The notes below the pieces were generated by a model. That model saw only the letters and a program-made list of their open reading frames with translations. It made no database searches and was not told the DNA's origin. Of a stretch of 43,198 bases of DNA, positions 30,024 to 40,077 are shown one piece after another. Within the stretch, counting starts at the first letter, position 1, and every line of letters begins with the position of its first letter. Made by a program: the position numbers and the translations under genes. The DNA comes from Scenedesmus sp. ARA3 (taxonomy: Eukaryota > Chlorophyta > Chlorophyceae > Sphaeropleales > Scenedesmaceae): contig RWJK01000417.1 in assembly GCA_004335835.1 (NCBI GenBank), positions 1 through 43,198 on the forward strand, in the 5' to 3' direction.

Positions 30024-30409
30024 CGTCGGAAATTTGTATGGGCCTGTGCGAATCCGGTTCACCGAACCTCAAAATCATGAAGTTGTCGGCAACTGACACG
30101 GAGAGTTCTGCGAACTGGGTCCGGTTGCTGTGAACTTCGGTGCGCGGTTGCTGCGAACCACTGCGGTTGTCGGCAATCAACCCTGTGTTCACGCCAACTG
30201 CTGTATTTACACAAACTGATACTGGTACTTCGAACAACTGCAGCTTCTTCAGTTGTTGCAAAGTGCGCTTAACACAAAGCCTCGTGGCAGTACACATCAA
30301 CCACCCCTGTGTAAATCGCAGAGCCAGCAACAGCTGCCCTCGACACTTTCAAGGTAAACACAAAAAACTTCTATATCACTGACCATCAACTGATGTAGTA
30401 GGAGCCTGA

Positions 30410-31135
30410 TCAGTAAGTGAATGGGCTGACATGAAACCTGCCCTGCGCTGCTGCAAATGCATGGTTCTGCACAATGTACTCCCTCCTGAGAATGCTGGAC
30501 AGGTGGACAATGCCGCACCTGGGCGTACGGCCTGCGACATCCCGCCTCACAGGGTCGTTCACCATGTCCCAGCTCAACGACACCGCGCCTGCCTTACACA
30601 ACACACTCTCCTCCTGCACTACCTGATACCACTGCACATACGCCAGCTGCATGGGGCTGATGTTGCCCATGCGGTCAGGCAAATCAGCGCTGAACAGCAG
30701 CAGGAGCTTTGCATACGCAACCTCGTCTGCACCCTGCTGCTGCCTGCTGCGCCGCTTCCTGCTGGTCGCGCCTTGCCTGCCGCGTGCTGCTGCCTCCTGC
30801 TCGTCATCAGCTGCTTGCTTGACAGCAACAGAGTCGTACCATGGGCGACCATGGAATGAGGGGCTGGCCCTGATGGTCTGCAGCACTAAGCGCTCGTCGT
30901 TCCAGGGCACGTCAGCAGCCAGCACAGCACTGACGTGCACACGGATGTTCAGGTGCGCATCCAGTGGGGGCAGGTTTGTGGCGCTGCACGCAGCACCGAA
31001 CCCTAGCTGCTCACCCAGTATGAACTCCCGCAACCTATGCGGTAGGTGCTGATACACAACGTCCCTGCTGTTCGTGAAAAGGGTGCGGCACTTGTTGACA
31101 ACTGGCGCCAGCCCGGTTGCTCGCAACCCGGTTAT
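30410..31135 (-). CDS. Transposase-like ORF inside the TIR element, probably C-terminal part
   Basis: About 240 codons, open from 31135 to a stop at 30410-30412. It has no early ATG (the frame begins inside the subterminal repeat, preceded by a stop), so it is either the last exon of a spliced gene or a 5'-truncated copy. Order of recognisable blocks: LFTNSRDVVYQHLPHRLREF, HVSAVLAADVPW, a central ASPSFHGRPWYDSVAV, a basic stretch RKRRSRQQ, YAKLLLLFSADL, MQLAYVQWYQVV, and HLSSILRREYIVQNH. The second half (Y-A-x-L-L-L-F ... L-A-Y-V-x-W-Y ... S-S-I-x-R) resembles the BAH-like tail of KDZ/Plavaka-type transposases. That family assignment is from memory and tentative. No DDE catalytic core is visible, so this copy is probably non-autonomous. 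Confidence 0.5.
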   Translation of the reverse strand: MTGLRATGLAPVVNKCRTLFTNSRDVVYQHLPHRLREFILGEQLGFGAACSATNLPPLDAHLNIRVHVSAVLAADVPWNDERLVLQTIRASPSFHGRPWYDSVAVKQAADDEQEAAARGRQGATSRKRRSRQQQGADEVAYAKLLLLFSADLPDRMGNISPMQLAYVQWYQVVQEESVLCKAGAVSLSWDMVNDPVRRDVAGRTPRCGIVHLSSILRREYIVQNHAFAAAQGRFHVSPFTY

Positions 31136-31147
31136 TCATTCAATTCG
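31115..31147 (+). repeat. Subterminal direct repeat, copy 1
   Basis: 33-nt unit starting with palindrome GGTTGCTCGCAACC; repeated at 31267-31299 with one mismatch. Candidate transposase-binding site. Confidence 0.8.
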
Positions 31148-31266
31148 GAGAACCCAGATGCGGCAGTTGTTGCAAGCCTTGGTTCTCGCAAAGCCGGTTG
31201 TCACGCCCACTTCGCAACAAGCGGCAAGCAATCCACCACAACCGTCCTGGCAATTGGTAACAACAA

Positions 31267-31299
31267 GGTTGCTCGCAACCCGGATATTCATTCAATTCG
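31267..31299 (+). repeat. Subterminal direct repeat, copy 2
   Basis: Second copy of the 33-nt subterminal unit, 61 nt from the right end of the TIR element. Confidence 0.8.
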
Positions 31300-31360
31300 C
31301 TGAACTAGGTTCGTGACAGCCGGAAACAGCATTCGCCCAACCCCCTACAAATTTCCGACG

Positions 31361-32688
31361 AGTTGTCTGAGATAAGCTGAGCAGGACAGCATCCATTGCA
31401 TCCTTGTATTTGTGACCATGAGGCCACAAAGTTTGCAGGATGCGCCCGCGTAGCTGAAGGCTGCACTGCATTTCATGATGCAGCAGCCCTGGCTGACCTG
31501 GAACCCTATCTTTGTTCCTTGAGAGTGTTATCGTGTCGTAGTGGCATCAGGCAGCAGGAGGCAGTACGGTACCTACTGGTGTTGCAGTACTGCATCCACA
31601 TGGCTGAATGGCGGACATCATCTTGTGGTGACTTTGACCTGCAAGTTGTTGTTGCAAAGGGAGCAAAGCCTCCGGGATGTGTCTTGATGAGTTCCTTTTT
31701 TTTTGGTTGCCAGGGGGGACGGAATCCTACTGGCTCGCTACCACAGCACAATTGGGCAAGCCCAACTGCCGGGAGCGGGAGGCAATGCCTCACCAGCAGA
31801 ACATGATGAGTTCCTTTGTGACAGGTCGGTCCGTGTGGCACAGCAGCTCCAAGGGGTTGAAGCTGAATTTGGCGGGCTGATCGAAGCTTCCTTGTACACA
31901 GAGTTGCAGGAAGCACATTCTGCAGATTCAAGCTTGATTTGCCGAACCAAGTGGAGACGAAGTATTCATGGCGCGCAACGTAGCCTTTACTCAGAGTAGC
32001 CTGTTCACTTGACGGCAGTACTGTCCTGCAACTTGACACACCACTCATGAAGCAGCAAGGCCTACAGACTGCTTCGGCTAACTTCTCATTGGCACAACCA
32101 GGGCCTCACCAACCAGTCTCACATTCAGCAGTGGCTGCCCAGACGGTTCTCGCTCATGCAGCATGGCAGCCTACTGCTTGGTGGCGGCCTGCAACCCAGG
32201 CCCAAAGTCACAAGGCCAGTGCCTGGCACGACAACTGCTGTTGTCAAACACCGTGTGACACGCAGCTGCACCTTCACGGTGCGTGGCCCGTCAAACTCCA
32301 CGTGCTGACCGCAGACACACATGTGTGCCAAACAGGCAGGCAACACGATGCACTATCAAACACACAGGGCCACCTTAGCATCACACCCGCCACCACCACC
32401 AACCGACAGCGTGCCACATGGATGCAAATACTTCTGCAACACGCAGTGGCAGTTGTCGGTACCATACAATTCCTTCTGCACCAACTCATCTGAACACGTC
32501 AGGGGTATTGGCTGGCTGCTAATGCGGTCCAAATCGTACGCGGTGCTGCGCCACAGCAGCTAGCTGCGTAGCGCTACTCAACGTACATGAGGCGCTAGCG
32601 TTCCGCCCTTGGGCCTAAGGCCCTGTGGCAGTGCCCAACCCTGCGCATCACTCTCCACCCACTACCTCCAGCCAGGCTGTCCCGCCGC
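31361..32688. other. Stretch between the TIR element and HSP110
   Basis: Open frames exist (for example plus strand 31703-31999, containing ILLARYHSTIGQAQLPGAGG and ending LYSE-stop), but I recognise no family and no spliced gene. The right end contains the HSP110 3' UTR, with small palindromes such as GGGCCTAAGGCCC at about 32609-32622. Confidence 0.45.
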
Positions 32689-35600
32689 TCACTGCTCCAT
32701 TGGTGCTGCCTCAGCAGGCTCAGCATCCATGGCAGCAGCGCCCTCCTCACCAGCAGCAGCAGCAGCAGCGGGCTCAGCAGCGCCCTCGGCAGCCTCTGCT
32801 GCTGCTGGCGCTGGCTGCTCCGGCTTCTTCTCCTCCTTCTTGGGCGGAGGCTTGCTGGCGATGGGCTTGCACACGCGCTCCACCACGTCGCGCTTCTTTG
32901 TGATGTCCGCGGTGGTCAGCAGCGGCTCATCGTACTTGTGCAGCTGCAGGGGGGAGGGGGCAAGAACGATAGGCAGCAGCACAAGCGCACATATGCATGC
33001 GTGTCAGAACCTGTGAAGCAGCTGCAGCAAGTCCACAGGAGGCATGCAAATCCATACTGTTCAACTGTACGTTGCGCTACGTTGACGTCTTGTCGTCAAG
33101 CACCGATACTGAGATCATTGCGGCAGTGGACACCACCCCCGTCCTCAGCCCCGCCCGCAGCCGCCCGCGCCGCACCTGCGCCTGCAGCGCCACCTTCTCG
33201 TTGAGCCACTCCAGTGCCGCGCCTGCCTCCTTGCGCAGCGTGTCACGGTCGGCCGCCTCCAGGTGCGCGTGCGCCGGCAGCGAGGAGTCAGCCAGGCTGA
33301 TGTACTGCTCCGCGATGCGCCGCAGCTGCTCGATGGCCGCTGCAGGTGCAGGGCAGGGGTGGGGCGCAGGGAGAGCAGGCAACATCAGCAGCAGCTCAAG
33401 CTCATACTTCACAAGCGATGCCGGGCAAGCCGGAATTGTTGTGAATGCAGCGACAAACTGCAACTGCACATGCTGGTCGTGACTGGCACACGTCCATGAG
33501 CACCAGCATAACAGCAGGGAACTGAAGGACCGCATGCTGCACAGCCCTTTGCTTGCCCTAAACCTGCTGAAGCTGCTTGCACACAGCCTTGGTGTGCCTT
33601 GCACCCCACCTGGCCGCGTGGCGTCCTCTGCTGCGCGCGCCTGGATGGGCCCTCCCTTGGCCTTGAGCTCAGCCAGCTTGGCCACGTACACGCTCTTGGT
33701 CTCGTCCTCGCCCTCGTCGTACAGCCAGTCCTCCATGCTGCTCAGCTGCGCAGACAGCGCCTCGCGGTCCGCCTGGAGGCAGAGCAGCAGCAGCGAGTGT
33801 TGAGTTGAAGTGCAAGTAACGACAGGAAGCGATACAAAAGCAAGAGCACCACGTATGCACATGATAGCACCTACTCATGGGAAAAGTCATGCCTTGACAG
33901 CCAGTACCCCATGCCACACCCTCCACCAGCCAGCTTGTCCCTGAGCCAAACTGCAACACCCCCATCAAGCCTACACACGTGGCGCTGCCAAGTGCAGCGT
34001 ACGGTTGCCGATAGGCAGGCAGGCACGCAAGCAGCAGCCCACCCCTGCACCCCCAACCTTCCACCACCCCCAGCCAGCCCCCCAGCCAGCGCGCCGTACC
34101 TCCTGCACGTACTGGCCCAGCGCCTCGTACAGCTTGTTGCGCAGGTCGTAGATGTACGCCTCCAGCGCGTTCTTGGCCTCGTTGGTGTCCTCCTGCAGCT
34201 TGTCGGCCGCAGCCATCTGGCCCTCCTTCTCAAAGAACTCGTCCAGCTGCGCGCCGCTCCAGCCAGCCACAGACGTGCTGGTGATAGTGAGCGGCTGCTT
34301 CTTCACGCGCACCTTCTTCTCCATCACCGTGGCTGGCTGCGCCTCCGTGTCCATCGGCGCGGGGCCGTCTGCTGCAGCGCGAGCGGAGAGACATAGCCGC
34401 TGGCAATAAGGTCCTTAACCGGGCTGATATGCATGCGGTCTGCTGATCACCAGCTCAGGTGGCTCACAGATACATGAGCATGGCAGCAAGCGAACGTGCA
34501 CGTAGCAAGCATGCACAAGACGTCCACACATTGCACCCCTTGCTCACCTGCTGCTGGCTGCTCTGCTGCTGCTGCTGGCTGCTCTGCTGCTGCATCGCCC
34601 TCCGCTGATGCTGCTGGCTCAGCCTCCATAGGGGCCTCGCCTGCTGCTGCGCCGTTGGCTGTGGGGCCGTTGGCTGCTGCTGCTGCTGCCTGTGCCGGCG
34701 TGCCGCTGGCTGTGACCGGCACCGCCTCCTCGTACTCCTCCTCCTCGTACAGCACCGCGCTGTCCACTGCTGCCAGGCCGTGCAGGTTCATGGACACCTG
34801 CAGCTTCACCTTCTTCTTCTCAGACGCCTGCAGGGGCAGGGCGGCAGCGCAGGGCAAGGTGAGACCGTGAAGAGCAAGGTAACAACAGGTACATAAGCAA
34901 ACTAGCCAGGAATGTCTGCAACAGGCAAGCACAGCATAACCCCAACGCACTTGCGAGTGGTGCTTGCTGAAGGTGCACCAGCAAACTGGTGCAAACCCGC
35001 CGCACATGACAGGCGGTGCAGCGCCAGCACCATGCCTGCAAGCAGCAGCACCGGCAAGCGCCCTAGGCCCCCCAGGCTGCCGCCGCACCTTGGGCAGTGC
35101 CACGCTGTATGTGCCCAGGCTGCGGGCGAATGCTGCTGGGATGCGCTCGTCAGGCGCGTAGGCCAGCTCCACCTGGAAGGGCTCAGCCTTGAACAGCGTG
35201 ATCATCTTCTTGCAGGGGAAGAAGCTGCCCGGGTGGGGGGGATGACACGCAGGGAGGAGAGGGGGACACAGCGCGGCAGCAGCAACAGCTTGAGGCAGAT
35301 AAAGCACAGTGCACACTGGCAACATGGTGTTGTTTTTTAAAACCAGAGCAATTCAACCAAGCCATCGCCTGCAAAAATCGCGACATTGCGCAGTGCACAA
35401 CAGTGTACTACTGTGGTCAAGTTGCTATCTGCTGCTGGTAACTGCTCCAGCAGAAACTTGTCACACCAAACATGGCTGCGGTGCATGCATGCTCTCAAAG
35501 CAACTCATGTTGCAGCAAGGGCAGCCGCAGGCTGCCAGCTGCCAGCAGCATATACATCTCTCACCTGTGCTGCGCGAACAGCACGTCTGTCTTGGGCTCC

Positions 35601-38600
35601 CCGTCCTTGTTCTCGTAGTGCAGCGTGACGCCGTACGGCACCGCGTCCTGCACGTCAAAGTCGCGCACCTGCAGGGGCAGCAGCGCGCAGCAGCAAGCGC
35701 ACCAGTCAACGCAAACATCACCAGCACACAGCTGTGATACTTAGCGCTGCAGCATGCGAAGGGGCATGTGCGTGCCTGACACACCGCGATGCAGGCGTTG
35801 CCAGTAATGGGCTGCTGCAGATGCTCTTTTAGGCAGGCGTTCACCCGCAACTGCATGACTGCGGTCAATGCTGCAGGCAGGTCTGCCGGCTGCACCACGC
35901 CCCCCGCACCAGCCCCGCCCCTCACCTTGATGAGTGGGCTGATCATGGCGCACTGCAGCGCAGCGCCGCGTGACACCACCTCCTTGGCATTGAGTGTGCG
36001 GCTGGGGGTCAGCTCGAACACCTCCTGTACCAGATTGAACACCGCGGGCACGCGCGTGCTGCCGCCCAGCACCTCCACGCTGCTGATGTCGGTGGCGGCC
36101 AGCCCTGACAGCACATGACAGAAAGCAGCAGCACGCACGCACACAGAATGCATGAGGGCAGGCAGCAAGGTGCAGGTGACGCTGTCGAGTTGGGCGCCAG
36201 CAGCGGTCTGCAGGAATGGGTGCTAATTGGTGGGCCACGCTTGTCGCACACGCAGCTCAAGCTCAAATAGCCTGCTGCTGCAGCGACGGCTGCTTCTCCC
36301 ACCAGCTTGAACAGCAGCAGTGAACTAGGAGCCCCAGCTGCCCTAGCTGCGCTGCAGGCCGCACCTGAGGACTCCAGCGCGCTGCGCAGCACCGCCTGCA
36401 GGCGCCCCAGGAAGGGCGCGATCATCTCCTCCAGCTGCTCGCGGTTGAGCTCGCTCTTCACGTCCACGTCGTCCATCAGGCACTCAATGTTGAGACTGCT
36501 CTCCGCGTTGGCAGACAGCACCTGCAGCACCATGCGCAGCAACGCAGCATAAACTGGTGAGGGCCACAATGAAAACAAAGCGATGGAGACACATCACTCC
36601 ATACAAAACTCCAGATTTCTACAGCCTGATTGTTTCCTGCAAGGGCACTGCAGGCGCGCCCCCGCTCACCTTCTTGAGCCGCTGGCACTGGCTGCGCAGC
36701 TTGAACGAGGCCTTGGCGTTGGCGCGCACGTCGATCTTGAAGCGCGCCTGGAACTCCTTGCAGAAGTGGTTGAACAGCAGCTCGTCGATGTCGCGGCCGC
36801 CCAGGTCGCGGTCCCAGGTGTGGCAGCGCACAGCGAGGCCGCCCTTGCGGAACGACACGATGGACACCTGAGCACAGCAGCAGCAGCCAGTTCAGAGCAA
36901 TGCCGCGCAATGCCGCGTAAGTTTGCACTATGTATGGTGCATGGCAACGATGCACTGCATGCATGGCTGCACGATGCACTAGGGCATACAACTACAAAGT
37001 GAGGGCAACACACCCATCATGGGCAACCACTACCATCTGTTGCGCACTCCCAGCTGCTGCTGTTCCCAGCCAAGTGCTTCAACGCAAAGCCCTGCATCCG
37101 CCGCTGCGTCACTGCTCTGACCGCCTGCTGCCATTGCTGCACCTGCTAATGGTTGCCGCCCTCGCATGCTGCCAGTCCTGCAATGGCCAAGGCTTGGCTG
37201 CCACCTGCACTGCTGCGCTGCAGCTCCACCAGCCAGGCTGCTGCCGCTGCTGCCCCTCCAGCCCCACCTGTGTGTGTGCGTGGCCCACGTCCACGAAGCC
37301 CACATGCACCGGGTCGGTGTCAGGCAGGTCAGTCTTGAAGATGCCGTACGCCAGCGCGGTGGCGGTGGTCTCGTTCACCAGGCGCAGGCAGTTGAGCCCC
37401 GCCACGCCCGCCGCGTTGAGCATGGCGTAGCGCTCCGCCTCGGTGTAGAAGGTGGGCACGCTGATGGCGCAGTCGGTGACAGGGATGCCCGTCTCTCCCT
37501 CCGCGATCTTCTTGAGGTCTGTGAGCACCATGGCCATCAGCTGCTCCGGGGTGAAGGCGGCGGGCTCGTTGCAGAAGGTCACGTGCACCAGCACGCCGCC
37601 GTCGGGGCCCTCGCTGACCTTGAAGGGCAGCCGCGCGATGTCGGCCTGCAGCGCGGGGTCGGCAAACTTCTTGCCCAGCAGCCGCTTGAGCTGGTGCGGC
37701 GTGTTCTTGGGGTTCATGCTGATCTTAGCAGCGGCGTCCGTGCCTGCAGGAAAAGGCGTGCCAGGGTGGTGGGCCACTCAGCGCGTGTATGCTGACAGTG
37801 GGGCAAGCGTATGTATGCCTGCTGGTGGTGCACGCTGGGCTGCTGTTACGATAGCGGAGATGCCATTACTGCATGTGCGCTACTGCTCGATCCACCAGGC
37901 TGCAGCACTGGGCCTGCAAGCACAACACAAAACGCTGCAGCCGCCGAAGTACTGCTGCCTGTAACTGGCTGCCCAGCACACCGTCCCTGCAATGATAGTG
38001 CATACTGCTTGCGCAGACTGCTGCGTTGCTGAGGCTCCACTGCTCACACTGCTCTGCTGCCGCCCTTGCTGCTGTGCTGCGCAAGACACTCCAGCTGTGT
38101 GTGTGCTCCAGCCAGCAGCAGCGTGCTCACCAATGAAGCGCATCTTGTCGCCAAAGCACACCATGGTTGGCGTCTCACGCACGCTCTCCTTGTTCATGAG
38201 CACGTCAATGCCGCGCTTGCGCGCGACAGCGACGCAGGAGCAGTCATTGCCCACCTGCAGGACCCGGGGCAGTGCACAGGTGATGAAACATGAGCAGGCG
38301 CGCGCTGCTGCACTGTAGGTGCAATTGAACATGGTGTATAACATGCACTCAGCTGAGTGCAATACTGTTGTTACTGTGCAAGTGGCACCTTTGTGTCTGC
38401 AAGCTGCTGCACAGCTGTGCTGAGCCTGCTGCCATACAACCAGGCTATCAGTTGCAACCACGCTGCTGCGAGTAAGCAGCAGCAACAGTGCAAAGGCTGC
38501 TCTGGTGGCAAACCAATCACTAGATATGTTCACCAACAGGTGATGCGCGCGCACTGCTTGCTGCTGTGTCTGCACTGCCTGTGCTGCACTACTGGACTTG

Positions 38601-38676
38601 GTGTGCTGCCTCCAGTACACCCTGTCCTGCTGCTGCCATGCGTGGTCCTACTCACGTCGAACCCCACAACACTCAT
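32689..38676 (-). CDS. HSP110: HSP110 / Hsp70-superfamily chaperone and nucleotide-exchange factor
   Basis: Thirteen exons 38676-38656, 38254-38131, 37743-37268, 36867-36670, 36521-36365, 36104-35926, 35668-35565, 35224-35089, 34827-34548, 34371-34100, 33772-33610, 33339-33176 and 32943-32689; 842 residues, all joins in phase. HSP110 (Hsp70E/HSPA4 group) is a cytosolic Hsp70 relative that exchanges nucleotide on Hsp70 and holds unfolded clients. The first exon encodes only MSVVGFD. The ATPase domain is residues 1-385: DVGNDCSCVAVAR (phosphate 1), RLVNETTATALAYG, VGFVDVGHAHTQ (phosphate 2), GGRDIDELLFNHF and EVLGGSTRVPAV (adenosine). Then come the beta substrate domain (VRDFDVQDAVPYGV; SFFPCKKMITLFK), an HSP110-type acidic/Ala loop beginning YEEEEYEEAVPV, and the helical lid (GWSGAQLDEFFEKEGQMA; MEDWLYDEGEDETKSVY). 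There is no EEVD terminus; the protein ends in PMEQ after Ala/Glu-rich sequence. Confidence 0.96.
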
Positions 38677-40077
38677 TTCTCCTTATACGGTTTTCTACTT
38701 TGAAGGCCGAAGTGATCTTAGCTGTTGGTGCACTGTGTAAAGGCCTCTGTCCTGTGCCGCCCCGGCGTGGACGTAGAGGAACGTCTTGAAGTAACGACGC
38801 AAACACAGTCGATGTCCTACTCGCAAACGTGTTTAAATACGGTCAGCGAGCATGGTGATCAGGCATTGGTTGAAGAAGTCCCCGCGCGTGTTACTCTGAC
38901 AGAAGGTTCCAGCCCTTGCTCGAATGCCTTGATAGCTACCACCATCCATGTCTGGGCATCCTTTGGTTTTCTTGGACGTATGCCTGCATAGTAAGGCACC
39001 AGCCGAGTTTGACGTGCCGGTGCATGTTCCTGGGCCCACACACCAGCTGTGTCCGGTCTCGTTGCGCACCCGCTTCTCATCCTTCAAGCCAACACATTGT
39101 GTACCTTGAGAAGCACCTGTAAGAAAGCGACTGCGCACGTGGTCTGCAGCGCATCCTGTTCTGGAGAGGTGATGCTGTTGGAGTGTGTCCTGCTGTTGGT
39201 GTGCTTCAGGTTGCCAAGTACTACTAGTCGCGGCACGCATGACGGTCATAGCAGTCTTGTGAACTGTGCACGGCAGGTGTGCATATGTGTAATTGCAGGC
39301 TAGCACACTCTGTCGGCTGTGACACTGCACATGCTAGCACAAACATTTTGCTCAGTCAAACTGGGTGCTTGGGCCAGGAATACATATGGTTACAACCTAT
39401 AAAGCCACCAACGTGTCCCTAGAGCGTTGCTAGCGGTGCCATCGTGAGTGTCGTGGGGTGTTGCTGGCAGCTTTCATTGCCTAGCGTCATGAAACGGTTT
39501 CATGACGCCAGCGGGACCCGTCCAGGAGCTGGCAGCTCAGCGGCAGCCATCAACAAAAGCACCACACATGACGTACAGCATGGGTTCTTATCTCCACCTC
39601 AATCAATGGCACGCTGTGTGAAATGTGTATCCTGAGACCTGTCATGGCCGGATGAGAACATGGAGTGCTGGTGCCTGGCACCGGTCACACGAGCTGAGCG
39701 GGACCAGTATCTGCTGCCTCGCATACGTCTGCCGTCAATGAGCCCAACATAATATAACTTCAAATGCATCAGTCTGAAATTGTTTTTGATAAGAGCTGTG
39801 TGCAATTGGGGTCTGGCATCTAGGACAACGATTAGGTCCCTACAACACCCACCTTGATGGTGATGTGGCTTATAGTTATCGTACTAGGGCTACCCGTAGT
39901 TCTGTGTCCAGTCAACAAAGCTTGTCTACTAAGCAGCAGTGATCAGCATACAACGGCCTTTCTGAGTTCGCGCTCGTAGCCAGGAACAGTGGACGTAGCC
40001 TTTCTGCGCCAACGCTTGTGCTGAAACGACATCTGAAGTCTTAAAGATCTTGGAGGTTTACACCACAAACAGCTGCA
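38677..40077. promoter_or_regulatory. Divergent region between HSP110 and the F-box gene
   Basis: 1.4 kb upstream of both genes. I looked for heat-shock elements and saw only an imperfect GAA/CTT/GAA arrangement near 38780-38795. A perfect palindrome lies at 39484-39508. A minus-strand open frame at about 38845-39080 (containing YYAGIRPRKPKDAQTW and AIKAFEQGLEPSV, with NQCLITMLADRI in an adjacent frame) looks like a decayed coding fragment of unknown, possibly transposon, origin. Confidence 0.4.
39484..39508. promoter_or_regulatory. Perfect 12-bp-arm palindrome
   Basis: GCGTCATGAAAC, one central G, then GTTTCATGACGC: a perfect inverted repeat with a single-base spacer. Each arm contains a TGACG-type bZIP core. 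It lies about 570 nt upstream of the F-box/LRR start codon and 810 nt upstream of HSP110. Confidence 0.6.

Larger units (their letters stand above)
30024..31360 (-). mobile_element. Compact DNA transposon with 15-bp terminal inverted repeats
   Basis: The left end CGTCGGAAATTTGTA (30024-30038) is the exact reverse complement of the right end (31346-31360); similarity continues inward more loosely (GCGAAT shared). Subterminal regions carry short palindromes: GGTTCACCGAACC at 30056-30068 and GGTTGCTCGCAACC at 31115-31128 and 31267-31280. The last two lie in a 33-nt direct repeat. Inside, one open frame occupies most of the element. I see no obvious target-site duplication in the flanking 8 bp, so the insertion is old or the true ends differ slightly. 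Length about 1.34 kb. Confidence 0.75.

Noticed and set aside
31396..32048. A protein-coding gene between the TIR element and HSP110
   Set aside because: Open frames on both strands overlap, none has a recognised domain or a convincing exon chain.
38677..38840. Heat-shock elements upstream of HSP110
   Set aside because: Only an imperfect GAA/CTT/GAA arrangement near 38785 was found; spacing does not fit nGAAnnTTCnnGAAn.
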